Assembly: GCF_013149275.1 (NCBI RefSeq) | Contig: NZ_JABGNA010000016.1 | Coordinates: forward strand, 1 to 64,000 | Reading direction: 5' to 3' | Source of the DNA: Mucilaginibacter sp. SG564 | Lineage (GTDB): Bacteria > Bacteroidota > Bacteroidia > Sphingobacteriales > Sphingobacteriaceae | DNA length: 64,000 nt | In this document: positions 19,138 to 27,022 of the stretch, in pieces | Layout: each line of letters opens with the position of its first letter | How positions within the stretch are numbered: position 1 is the first letter of the stretch | The notes under the pieces: generated by a model | Seen by the model: only the letters and a program-made list of their open reading frames with translations | The model's database searches: none | Told to the model about the DNA's origin: nothing | Translations under genes and position numbers: made by a program

Positions 19138-20685
19138 TTACTTATTTTCCTGTTCCAAAACCGGGATAATAAAGCGGCTAAGCTCTGGTGTGTGGTGTTC
19201 TTTTTTCGAAATAGCGCTCATCCTTTGTATCATATCCGGGTGTTGCGCCGCCACATCATTTTGTTCCTGCGGATCTTTGGAAAGATCAAATAGCGACCAT
19301 TTGTTGTTTCCTTTCAGCATATTTAGCCGTACACCTTTCCAATTACCCAGGCGGATAGCCTGCTGACCATCATATTCGGGAAACTCAAAATACAGGTACT
19401 CATGCAGGGTTTGTTGCCCGCGATCAAGTATGGTTGGTAAAATGCTCAGGCCATCTACATCTTTCGGGGTTTTTAATTTGAGCAAGTCGCATAGGGTAGG
19501 CATCATATCAATCGTGGCCGATACCAGGTTACTGGTACTGCCAGCCTTTATTTTCCCCGGCCACGATACGATGAAGGGTTCGCGTATGCCACCTTCATGA
19601 ACATATCCTTTTCCCCAGCCATATTCGCCTTTAAAGGGCCCAGCGCTTTTAAAAAATGTGGGGTCCACGCCCGCATTATAAGCCGGGCCGTTATCGGAGC
19701 AAAACATAATAATGGTGTTGTTGTAAACGCCGTCGTCTTTTAGTTTTTGAATGATCTGTCCAACCTGTTTATCCAGCAGGGTGATCATGGCAGCATAGGT
19801 AGCATGCGGATAGCGAACGGGGAAATAGCTGCCTCCCAAAAAAGGTTTTTCATCGCCAAACTTTTGGTGATAGTAATCCACCAGTTCTTTAGGCGCCTGC
19901 AATGATAGGTGCGGTAATGGCGATGGGTAATACAAGAAAAATGGCTTGTGATGATTGTTATCAATAAACCTTAGCGCCGCCCTGATCAGGAAATCAGGGG
20001 TATAGTCCTTTTGCTGATATTTTTCATAGTTTTTTTCATCAAGCGGATCGAGGTCTTTGGGGAATTTTACATCCGGATCAACAATTTTATTATCCAGCGG
20101 TACGCGGTTATTGTTTTCCCAAAGATGACCGCTATAATAGGTATGATCCTGGCGCTGACATATAAAACCAAAGAAGTAATCAAATCCCTGGTTGTTAGGC
20201 GTGCCGGTGCTCATGGGCGAACCCAATCCCCATTTGCCAACAATGCCTGTGGTGTAACCGGCAGTTTTTAAAACTTTGGCAATGGTAATGGTTGAATCGG
20301 GGATGGGATATTGCCCTTCCAGTGTCGGGTTTTTCTCCATTTCCTTAAAGTTCCATACATCACCCCGCTCTTCCCATTCGTGATTACCGCGGATAAAGGC
20401 CTTACCCGAGTTTTTACCCGTCATAAGTGAATAGCGCGACGGGGCGCAAACCGGATAGGCATAATGTTGGGTAAAACGTTTGCCATGTTTGGCCAGCTCA
20501 TCCAGGTTGGGTGTTTCAATTTTTTGCTGCCCGTAGCAACCTAACTCGCCATAGCCCATGTCATCTGCCAGGATGTAAACAATATTGGGTTTTACTTTTA
20601 ATGTTTTAGGCGATGAGCCTGTTTGTGCCAGTGCGTTAGCGTATATCCCAAACAGTAAAGCGATGATTGTATAACCTCTTTTCAT
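19138..20685 (-). CDS. secreted type I sulfatase (arylsulfatase family)
   Basis: A 515-residue exported sulfatase that hydrolyses sulfate esters, probably on glycan sugars. Translation from the ATG at 20685 gives a signal peptide (MKRGYTIIALLFG to ALAQT); an upstream ATG at 20709 would add eight residues. Alkaline-phosphatase-superfamily metal ligands appear in NIVYILADDMGYGE. The formylglycine site is the Cys-type CxPSR (VCAPSRYSLMTG), so it needs a formylglycine-generating or anaerobic maturation enzyme, not found in this window. IGKWGLGSP and the later IIMFCSDNGPA supply further active-site residues. The operator-like palindrome upstream ties it to the LacI regulon. Confidence 0.93.
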   Translation of the reverse strand: MKRGYTIIALLFGIYANALAQTGSSPKTLKVKPNIVYILADDMGYGELGCYGQQKIETPNLDELAKHGKRFTQHYAYPVCAPSRYSLMTGKNSGKAFIRGNHEWEERGDVWNFKEMEKNPTLEGQYPIPDSTITIAKVLKTAGYTTGIVGKWGLGSPMSTGTPNNQGFDYFFGFICQRQDHTYYSGHLWENNNRVPLDNKIVDPDVKFPKDLDPLDEKNYEKYQQKDYTPDFLIRAALRFIDNNHHKPFFLYYPSPLPHLSLQAPKELVDYYHQKFGDEKPFLGGSYFPVRYPHATYAAMITLLDKQVGQIIQKLKDDGVYNNTIIMFCSDNGPAYNAGVDPTFFKSAGPFKGEYGWGKGYVHEGGIREPFIVSWPGKIKAGSTSNLVSATIDMMPTLCDLLKLKTPKDVDGLSILPTILDRGQQTLHEYLYFEFPEYDGQQAIRLGNWKGVRLNMLKGNNKWSLFDLSKDPQEQNDVAAQHPDMIQRMSAISKKEHHTPELSRFIIPVLEQENK

Positions 20686-20729
20686 TGGGTTAAAGTTACT
20701 GATGATCATTTGCTTAGTTATATACTTTA

Positions 20730-20739
20730 CAAACGTTTG
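20730..20739. promoter_or_regulatory. CAAACGTTTG palindrome, site 4 of 7
   Basis: A perfect palindrome, followed by TGT on the plus strand, about 45 bases upstream of the sulfatase ATG at 20685. The position, close to where the promoter must be, suits repression. Confidence 0.7.
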
Positions 20740-20998
20740 TGTTGCTTTTAATAGGAAGCGAAGCTTGCGTGGTATCCATTCACCCCTACATCGCTGCGCT
20801 TGTCGCCCCCTCTCTTCGCTTCGCGCATAGGGGGGCTTTCTTTACTTCTTTTTTCTTTACCCTCTTTCCGCGGCAGGCGAAAATAGGGTGGTCCAGCGAA
20901 GCGTAGACCGGTGAGTCGACTATGCGTCATGCTTTCCGAGCTTCCGGAGATTAGTGGTCGTACAATTCACAGGAGCGAAAGTCTTGTGAATGCGGGGT
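20740..20998. other. 259-base intergenic region with repeat-like GC-rich sequence, no gene
   Basis: Between the sulfatase operator and the 3' end of the lipoprotein gene lies sequence richer in GC than its surroundings, with runs such as CGCTTCGCGCATAGGGGGG and AGCGAAGCGTAGACCGGTG. A short minus-strand open frame here lacks any credible protein character. It has the look of a dispersed Bacteroidota intergenic repeat. Confidence 0.45.
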
Positions 20999-22399
20999 TT
21001 AGTTGCCATAAGTAAACGAAAGCCTGGGGGCAATTTCAATATATCCGTTATCTTTAAAATAGGCAACATAATAAGAACCTGAAGGTTTGCCAGATGGTAA
21101 TGTTAACGTTAGGCTGCCAGATACCAAACCATTGGTATATTGCCAGGCATCGGCATATGTATTAGCGGCGCCGGGTGCTTTGCCGGTTTGATAGATCCCG
21201 ATCCAGGCTTTGGGATCGGCAGAGCCATTGGCAAAATTCACGGTAATGGTTTCACCGGTTGAAAACTTTGTTTTATTTAAACTAATGTTTGCCTGAGTTG
21301 CTGTTGTCTTGATGGAAAAAGTAGTTATAACGCCTTTATGGTCCGAAGGCCATGTTCCTGTTGGCTTGAGAAAAGGATTGGTGTAAATGGCATCTTCGTA
21401 TCCCTGGCCCCTTACAATGGAGCCCGATGGCCCAAATACGATGGATTCTTTTACGTTTACCCTGTTGTCATTGTCGGCATAATAAATGTAATCAATACGG
21501 TCGCGCTCATCGGCATCCGGTGCCCATACCAGTGATGAAAGCCGGGCGCTGGTGTTAAAAGCCGCCCAGGTAAATCCGGGGTATTTTACCGGATCGGGAT
21601 TTTTAACCCGGTATGAGTCCTTATAACCTGCTCCATATAATTTAACGCTGCCCTGCCAGGGTACAATGGTGCCATGGTGATCAAACAAATCCTTTTGAGC
21701 GCTAACCCAATCTAAATGCGAAGGCTCATTAAAATCGCCTCCTAATATAACAATCCGGCCATTGTCCCTTTCTTGTTTGGCATCGTTTACAAAGGCGCTT
21801 AGTTCCTCATCCCGGGTTGATTTAAGGTTGGCCGCCAGAACGCTGTCGACGTTTGTAACCGGCGCGGCTATTTTACTAAAAGTTACACCATCATAACCCC
21901 GTGGCAGGTAACAGGCGTAGTTGGTATAATCTAAATGGGCCGAGTAAAGGGTAACCTGCGTGGTAGCATTCAGACTAACGGTGGCTTTATCAAAGGCATT
22001 GCCGTAAATGTTGGTTTTAAACGAGGCAATAGGGTATTTTGATACAATGCCAACATTGTTGTCATAAAATGAATAAAAAGTATAGCCTTTTGCTTTTAAA
22101 GCCGCTACAACGCGTTCATCAAACTTGGTACTGTTATAATTCCGAACTTCACTTAAGGTAATGAGATCGGCTCCTGACTGAATAATGGCGTCAACGATAC
22201 CATCAAAGCCTCCCGTCACGGATGTGCCTTCCTGCCAGATATTTAATTGTAAAACTTTTAACGTAACGGAGTCGGCCGCCGCTGCCAGGGTTGTTTGATG
22301 TTTAACCGGGGCATCGTCTGTTGAAAAATAGGATGATGCCTTTTTGCAGTTTAAAAGTAAGAGTGCTGAAAGCAATGGGATTAGGTAGCTTTTTTTCAT
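20999..22399 (-). CDS. endonuclease/exonuclease/phosphatase family lipoprotein
   Basis: A 466-residue lipoprotein: MKKSYLIPLLSALLLLNCKK gives a clear lipobox with Cys near residue 18. The EEP fold follows (LKVLQLNIWQEG, LITLSEVRN, ILGGDFNEPSHLDW and the C-terminal WPSDHKGVI catalytic His motif). A C-terminal beta-sandwich domain (from about residue 370) contains AWIGIYQTGKAP, similar to domains attached to secreted phosphoesterases. Substrates of such proteins include phospholipids, inositol phosphates and extracellular nucleic acid, so function cannot be fixed. It is divergent from the threonine dehydrogenase, and the operator at 22596 sits between them. Confidence 0.82.
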   Translation of the reverse strand: MKKSYLIPLLSALLLLNCKKASSYFSTDDAPVKHQTTLAAAADSVTLKVLQLNIWQEGTSVTGGFDGIVDAIIQSGADLITLSEVRNYNSTKFDERVVAALKAKGYTFYSFYDNNVGIVSKYPIASFKTNIYGNAFDKATVSLNATTQVTLYSAHLDYTNYACYLPRGYDGVTFSKIAAPVTNVDSVLAANLKSTRDEELSAFVNDAKQERDNGRIVILGGDFNEPSHLDWVSAQKDLFDHHGTIVPWQGSVKLYGAGYKDSYRVKNPDPVKYPGFTWAAFNTSARLSSLVWAPDADERDRIDYIYYADNDNRVNVKESIVFGPSGSIVRGQGYEDAIYTNPFLKPTGTWPSDHKGVITTFSIKTTATQANISLNKTKFSTGETITVNFANGSADPKAWIGIYQTGKAPGAANTYADAWQYTNGLVSGSLTLTLPSGKPSGSYYVAYFKDNGYIEIAPRLSFTYGN

Positions 22400-22595
22400 T
22401 TGAGTAGTTTGATTTAGATGCAAAATAATATGTTCCTTATTTGGATAGTATTATTTTGATATTATATAATTTATCCGTGTTTATCTTGGTTTCTGGCAGT
22501 CCATGAGGGTACAAAAATTTATGATGCCCTTGGGTTTTACCTGCTTCTGGCTACGTTAAAATTACTGATCGTTATTTATTAAAATAGGTATTTAA

Positions 22596-22605
22596 CAAAC
22601 GTTTG
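22596..22605. promoter_or_regulatory. CAAACGTTTG palindrome, site 5 of 7
   Basis: A perfect palindrome followed by TGT, 72 bases upstream of the threonine dehydrogenase ATG. The divergent lipoprotein gene starts about 197 bases away on the other side, so both could be under control, more likely the dehydrogenase. Confidence 0.65.
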
Positions 22606-22676
22606 TGTAAAGATTGAAGAGTTGTAGCAACCCGTTTTCGGTTAATGATGTCTAATTTTCGGCTTTGAAACCGGAT

Positions 22677-23621
22677 ATGGATAGTATTTTAGTAATAGGC
22701 TCAAACGGGCAGATAGGTACCGAACTGATTGATGCCTTAAAGGTAACCTGGCCCGCCTGCCAGGTCATTAGCTGCGATATAAGACCACGCGAGCAGTTAA
22801 AGGGCGACGTGTTTGTACAAGCCGATGTTAATGACATAGAGCGACTGAAAACGTTTTTTGAGCAGTACCGGATCAAACAGGTGTACCTGCTTGCTGCGCT
22901 TTTATCCGCCACCGGCGAAACCAAACCCCGCTACGCCTGGGATCTTAACATCAACGGTTTGTTGAATGTGCTTGATCTGTCGGTAGCTTACCGGGTAGAA
23001 AAAGTTTTCTGGCCAAGCTCTATCGCGGTGTTCGGTCCGGGGTCGCCGAAAGATGATACCCCGCAGTTTGGCGAAAAAGATCCGCAAACGGTTTACGGCT
23101 TCAGCAAGCTGGCCGGCGAGCATTGGTGCAATTATTACCGCGAAAAGTATGGGCTGGATGTACGCAGCATCCGCTATCCCGGCCTCATCAGCTGGAAAGC
23201 CGCGCCCGGCGGAGGTACTACCGATTACGCCGTACAGATATTTCACGATGCCATAGCCACAGAAAGCTATCAATGCTTCCTTTCGGCGGATACGCGCCTG
23301 CCCATGATGTATATGGATGATGCCATCCGTGGTACTATCCAGCTGATGCAAACTCCATTGGAAAAACTAAAAGTATTCCGCTCGTATAACCTGGCTGGCT
23401 TTAGCTGTACCCCGGCCGAGCTGGCAGTGGAGATTAGCGAACATATCCCAGGTTTTACCATCGGCTATCTCGAAAACGACCCACGCCAGCAAATAGCCGA
23501 TAGCTGGCCGCGATCAATTGATGATAGTGAGGCCCAAAAAGACTGGAACTGGCAGGCCCGGTTTAACCTGAAAGCCATGACCGGCGACATGATCAAACAC
23601 CTGTTGGTTAATAATTATTGA
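22677..23621 (+). CDS. tdh: L-threonine 3-dehydrogenase, short-chain (epimerase-like) type
   Basis: A 314-residue NAD-dependent enzyme of the extended SDR/epimerase fold that oxidises L-threonine to 2-amino-3-ketobutyrate. The Rossmann motif is GSNGQIG near the N-terminus and the catalytic YGFSK follows. The stretches RYPGLISWKAAPGGGTTDYAV, LPMMYMDDAIRGTIQLM, and IADSWPRSIDDSEAQKDWNW are characteristic of epimerase-type threonine dehydrogenases rather than sugar epimerases. ATG 22677 places the start just before the nucleotide-binding motif; a TTG at 22665 is less likely. An operator-like palindrome lies 72 bases upstream. Linking threonine catabolism to the glycan regulon is inference but notable. 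Confidence 0.88.
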   Translation: MDSILVIGSNGQIGTELIDALKVTWPACQVISCDIRPREQLKGDVFVQADVNDIERLKTFFEQYRIKQVYLLAALLSATGETKPRYAWDLNINGLLNVLDLSVAYRVEKVFWPSSIAVFGPGSPKDDTPQFGEKDPQTVYGFSKLAGEHWCNYYREKYGLDVRSIRYPGLISWKAAPGGGTTDYAVQIFHDAIATESYQCFLSADTRLPMMYMDDAIRGTIQLMQTPLEKLKVFRSYNLAGFSCTPAELAVEISEHIPGFTIGYLENDPRQQIADSWPRSIDDSEAQKDWNWQARFNLKAMTGDMIKHLLVNNY

Positions 23622-23647
23622 GTTAGTGAATTAGTGATTTTACTTTT

Positions 23648-23682
23648 CAGACTTACGAAGTTTTTAAAACTTTGTAAGTCTG
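23648..23682. repeat. palindromic repeat, CTTACGAAGTTTT family, copy 2
   Basis: Arms of 17 bases (CAGACTTACGAAGTTTT at 23648-23664, right arm 23666-23682) with one mismatch. The core CTTACGAAGTTTT is shared with 17546-17578, so this is a dispersed family and not a gene-specific operator. It lies just after the threonine dehydrogenase stop. Confidence 0.75.
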
Positions 23683-23745
23683 ACATTTCGAAGAACTATA
23701 CCTTATCATAATCCCGCAAAAACTTTTGTATAGTTACAGAAAGGC

Positions 23746-23785
23746 AAACAGCCCGCTTCTCTTTTACCAGAGAAGCGGGCTGTTT
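23746..23785. terminator. bidirectional intrinsic terminator
   Basis: A perfect 16-base stem (AAACAGCCCGCTTCTC with its complement at 23770-23785) around an eight-base loop. A and T runs flank the GC-rich core, and it lies between the convergent threonine dehydrogenase and kinase genes. Confidence 0.85.
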
Positions 23786-23963
23786 GATTAATAACTAAGG
23801 AAACAAAAACCGATACTTTTTAAAGTTTTCAAAACACGTTAAAATCGTGTTGTAATTTGTTAAAAATGATAGAATCGAATTTTTCCGACTGTTTTTTAAT
23901 CCGTTTTGCCTCTTTTTTGATCAGAAATTTGTTAAAATTTAAGGTTTAAAAAGTTTTCCTCCA

Positions 23964-25037
23964 TCATTTCGGCTGACTTTGGGTAGTGGTTACCATCTGC
24001 ATAAATTTATCTTCGGAAGCCATGTATTTTTCCAGTAGCGTAAATTGGTTGCGGGCCCTTACCAGGTTATGGCCGGGATAGCTGGAGCCGTAGTAAATAT
24101 CATTGTTGAGGTAATCGGTCAGGAAACGGATGGCCTGCATATAGATCATGAATTTGCCCGAATACACAAACAGTTCACGCTCGCCCTCGGTAAGGTTGGT
24201 GTTCATTTCTGATAGGTAGCCTTCTACAATGGCCGCGAAAAAATCTTCGCGCACATCAATCAGGGAAAGGTCCTGCTCTTCCTCGTTGGCAGGGGAGAGG
24301 TAAGTGCGCATCATATCGCCCACATCGCTGATGTAGTAACCCGGCATCACCGTATCCAAATCAATGACACAGAGGCCCTTATGATCGGTATTAAACAAAA
24401 TATTACTGATCTTGGTATCGTGGTGAACAACACGCAGTGGTATCAGCTGATCATGCATAATGGATTGGTGCACATCGGCAATATCCCGGTGCCTGAAGGC
24501 CTGGTCGATGGTATCACTGGCTTCCGCTAATCGCTCGCTACCTGCATTTTTTACTACCCGCTTAAAAGTTTCAAACCGGCCAGATAGATCATGGAAACCG
24601 GCCAGGGTGTAATGCAGGCCACTTACATTAAAGCCGGCCAGCAAATTGGTGAACTTGGCAAACTGGCGGGCCGCTTCAAAAGCCTCATCGCGGGTTTGTA
24701 CTGTATTGAGGGTAATAGAGTTTTTGATAAATGGAAACAGGCGATAATATTCATCATCGGTATACTTAACCATATAATCGCCGGTTGTGGTAGGCAGGGA
24801 TGCTACAAACAAATAATCGGGATAACGCTTTGATAAATACTGATCTATCTTGTTGGTGTTTTCGGCTATATGTTCTGGCGTTTTAAAAACGTTTTTATTG
24901 ATCTGCTGCAATATAAACTCGTTATCGTTTTTTGAACCGGTTATTTTCCAGGTTCGGTTGATCAATCCTTCACCAAATTTTTCGATATGATAGTCATGTG
25001 CGATAAGGCCAAAGGATTTTAGAATAACATCAAACAT
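23964..25037 (-). CDS. NahK-like sugar kinase (N-acetylhexosamine 1-kinase family, aminoglycoside phosphotransferase fold)
   Basis: A 357-residue cytosolic kinase of the APH/choline-kinase fold. The catalytic loop is VVHHDTKISNILF (Asp about 207) and the metal site is VIDLDTVMPG (about 224-233). Both closely match Bifidobacterium N-acetylhexosamine 1-kinase (HNDTKINNVLFD and IDLDTVMPG as I recall them). NahK phosphorylates GalNAc or GlcNAc at C1, the first step of salvage after exoglycosidase release. Substrate assignment here is inference from these motifs plus context: a galactosidase, a sulfatase and a GH123-like protein share the putative regulon. The operator at 25108 lies 71 bases upstream of the start. 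Confidence 0.75.
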   Translation of the reverse strand: MFDVILKSFGLIAHDYHIEKFGEGLINRTWKITGSKNDNEFILQQINKNVFKTPEHIAENTNKIDQYLSKRYPDYLFVASLPTTTGDYMVKYTDDEYYRLFPFIKNSITLNTVQTRDEAFEAARQFAKFTNLLAGFNVSGLHYTLAGFHDLSGRFETFKRVVKNAGSERLAEASDTIDQAFRHRDIADVHQSIMHDQLIPLRVVHHDTKISNILFNTDHKGLCVIDLDTVMPGYYISDVGDMMRTYLSPANEEEQDLSLIDVREDFFAAIVEGYLSEMNTNLTEGERELFVYSGKFMIYMQAIRFLTDYLNNDIYYGSSYPGHNLVRARNQFTLLEKYMASEDKFMQMVTTTQSQPK

Positions 25038-25107
25038 TTACTAAGTTTTTTAAGGTTTTTTGAATGCTTAAACCAAACCTAATTAATAAACTTCTAAACT
25101 TTTCACG

Positions 25108-25117
25108 CAAACGTTTG
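25108..25117. promoter_or_regulatory. CAAACGTTTG palindrome, site 6 of 7
   Basis: A perfect palindrome upstream of the kinase gene (71 bases before its ATG) and just downstream of the LacI gene. Read on the minus strand it carries the same CGT extension as the other sites. Confidence 0.7.
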
Positions 25118-25194
25118 CCTGTTTTTTTTATTGACAAGCCTTTAAGATAGGTTCAAAATGAGTGTCTGATTTGAATGGTGTAATATTTACAATT

Positions 25195-26232
25195 TCACTG
25201 GCTGTTGCGGACCTTGTTTTCTACCAGTTGCGACTCTACTATCACGTTGTAATAGGCCTGCACCTCGTCGGATGATTGGTCTTTACGCGCCAGCAGATCC
25301 AGTAAAATATCGGCAGCTTTTTGTCCCTGGAGATGGGGGAATTGCTCAACCGAGGCCACCGGTGCATAGTCCATATAATTAATGATGGGTAAATTGGCGT
25401 AGCTTACAAATTGCAGGTCCTTATCCAGATCGATACCCAGGTCGCGGGCATGTTTGATGGCGTATAGGGATACATAATCATTAAAGGTAACAATAGCTGT
25501 TGGCCGGCGTTTGTGATCCAGCAGGCTGTTCAATGCCTCACGGGTACCTTCTTCTGTTAAATTACAGCCTACAATTAACGAAGGATCAAACTTTAGCCTG
25601 TTTTTGGTCATGGCTTTAATATAGCCTTCCTTGCGCTCGCCGCTGGCAGCCAGGGTAGCGGGCCCGTTAATAAGGCCGATGCTGCGATGACCTTTTTGCA
25701 GCAGATAGTTTACGGCTTCAATACTGCCTGTTTCCATATTGCAGGCCACATAGTGTATGTTTTTTATGGGTGGTATACGGTCAAAAAATACCACAGGGAT
25801 GTTAAAGCGCTTCAGCATATCAAAATGAGCGAATGACGAGGTAGTTTTGGCTACAGATATCAGCAAGCCATCCACACGGGAGTTTTTCATTTTTTCAACC
25901 AGCTGGATCTCCTTTTCCTCGTTGTCATGTGATTGGGCTATCAAAACGGTATAGTTTCTTTTATAGGTAGTATCTTCAATAGCGCTGATAGCCGCAGAAA
26001 AAAAGGCTTCGGCCAGTTCGGGAATAATAACACCAATAGTATAGGTTTTGCCTTTTTGGAAAGATATAGCATTCTGGTTAGGTTCATAGCCCAGTTTTTC
26101 GGCCAGGGCCTGCACTTTTATTTGGGTAGTAATACCAATGGTTGGGTGTTTATGCAGAGCCCTTGAAACTGTTGATACAGAAACATTAAGAATTTTCGCG
26201 ATTTCTTTTATGGTGGCTGGTTTTCCGGTCAT
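25195..26232 (-). CDS. LacI family transcriptional regulator of the glycan locus
   Basis: A 345-residue repressor. The N-terminal HTH (TIKEIAKILNVSVSTVSRAL, about 7-26) and hinge are canonical, and the periplasmic-binding-like effector domain runs from TIGVIIPELAEAFFSAA (about 64) to the C-terminus, with VSYANLPIINYMDYAPVASVEQ near its end. Seven CAAACGTTTG palindromes in the region, one 116 bases upstream of its own start, make it the best candidate to bind them and to autoregulate. The inducer is probably a sugar released from the substrate, perhaps a hexosamine or its phosphate, but the sequence does not reveal which. Confidence 0.9.
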   Translation of the reverse strand: MTGKPATIKEIAKILNVSVSTVSRALHKHPTIGITTQIKVQALAEKLGYEPNQNAISFQKGKTYTIGVIIPELAEAFFSAAISAIEDTTYKRNYTVLIAQSHDNEEKEIQLVEKMKNSRVDGLLISVAKTTSSFAHFDMLKRFNIPVVFFDRIPPIKNIHYVACNMETGSIEAVNYLLQKGHRSIGLINGPATLAASGERKEGYIKAMTKNRLKFDPSLIVGCNLTEEGTREALNSLLDHKRRPTAIVTFNDYVSLYAIKHARDLGIDLDKDLQFVSYANLPIINYMDYAPVASVEQFPHLQGQKAADILLDLLARKDQSSDEVQAYYNVIVESQLVENKVRNSQ

Positions 26233-26348
26233 TATCAGTTTTAGTAATCATTAAAATTAGTAAAATGCTTTTAAACTGGCAATTTAAGCGGGGATTTATT
26301 GAAAAAGTTGCCTGCTTCACCAACGTAAAAATACCGTTTATGTCCACG

Positions 26349-26358
26349 CAAACGTTTG
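26349..26358. promoter_or_regulatory. CAAACGTTTG palindrome, site 7 of 7 (autoregulatory)
   Basis: A perfect palindrome 116 bases upstream of the LacI start. On the minus strand it is followed by CGT like sites 3 and 6. Position suggests autoregulation. Confidence 0.7.
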
Positions 26359-26411
26359 TTTCTGGTTATTGCCTAATTAGTTTTTTTAGCTGCAAATCAT
26401 AAATAAACAAA

Positions 26412-26441
26412 GCAAACCCGGCATATAAATACCGGGTTTGC
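26412..26441 (-). terminator. intrinsic terminator after the DUF1905 gene
   Basis: GCAAACCCGG pairs with CCGGGTTTGC (one internal mismatch) around a short AT loop. It lies 20 bases beyond the DUF1905 stop in its direction of transcription. Confidence 0.65.
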
Positions 26442-26460
26442 ATCAAAATATAGGAACCTG

Positions 26461-26733
26461 TTAAATACGCTCCTGCAGGTTGATGGATACCGTATCGCCA
26501 ACGTCTTTACCAATAAGCTTACGCAGATCGGCTTTGATAGGTAATTTGTGCGTACCATCACCCAGGGCCATAAAAGAGCTCTGGAAGGGATGCCCGTCAA
26601 CCGTGGCCTTAACCTTTACCAGACCGCGGGTGCCAAAAAAACTTACTGAATCTGGCCAGATCAAATAAGTCCAGCCGCCTTTATTTGGGCTTTTCAACAG
26701 CGTAGCTGTGAATTGTTTATTTAAAGCGCTCAT
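26461..26733 (-). CDS. DUF1905 domain protein
   Basis: A 90-residue single-domain protein of the DUF1905 family, a small beta-barrel. FTATLLKSPNKGGWTYLIWPDSVSFFGTRG followed by VKVKATVDGHPFQSSFMALGDGTHKLPI are the characteristic strands. It has no signal peptide and no known enzymatic activity. In other proteins the domain is often fused to a YdeI/OmdA domain, and a separate YdeI-like gene is found here at 58994. A terminator follows its stop. Confidence 0.85.
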   Translation of the reverse strand: MSALNKQFTATLLKSPNKGGWTYLIWPDSVSFFGTRGLVKVKATVDGHPFQSSFMALGDGTHKLPIKADLRKLIGKDVGDTVSINLQERI

Positions 26734-26856
26734 ACTGTATTATTTAAATTGTTTCATACAAAGTTAGGTTGACGCATCATAAAGCGTTAGGGCTAAACAC
26801 GACATTTAAAGATAGTTTTGCGACATCATTAAATGTTAAAGACATTTAGCGTTTTG

Positions 26857-26898
26857 AGCGTATAAATACTCATTTTTTGTATTAGGTATTTATACGCT
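26857..26898. repeat. 13-base inverted repeat in the DUF1905-PixA intergenic region
   Basis: AGCGTATAAATAC (26857-26869) is exactly complementary to 26886-26898 around a 16-base AT-rich loop. A second short hairpin, AAATGTTAAAGACATTT, lies just upstream at about 26831-26847. It could be an operator for either gene or a hairpin; neither can be settled. Confidence 0.5.
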
Positions 26899-27022
26899 TA
26901 GAGGGGTAAATATTAAATGCCAGGTTTGTATAGCGATAGGGACTAAGAAAAACAGCCTGCAAGACTGTGGTCTTTTTCCCTGTTAAGTTAAAAAAACACC
27001 AACATTTTTTAACCTTACCACT

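Larger units (their letters stand above)
23622..23963. other. 342-base convergent intergenic region
   Basis: No gene is visible. The stretch holds a palindromic repeat (23648-23682), a strong bidirectional terminator (23746-23785), then about 170 AT-rich bases up to the stop of the kinase gene. Confidence 0.7.

Noticed and set aside
19099..19366. Plus-strand open frames at the 3' end of the sulfatase
   Set aside because: They are antisense to a well-supported sulfatase gene and lack domain character.
20748..20930. 60-codon minus-strand open frame in the GC-rich gap
   Set aside because: The translation is rich in Arg, Lys, Gly and Ser without any hydrophobic core, and it lies in repeat-like DNA.
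22665..22676. TTG start for threonine dehydrogenase giving four extra residues
   Set aside because: ATG 22677 begins directly before the Rossmann strand, as usual for the family.
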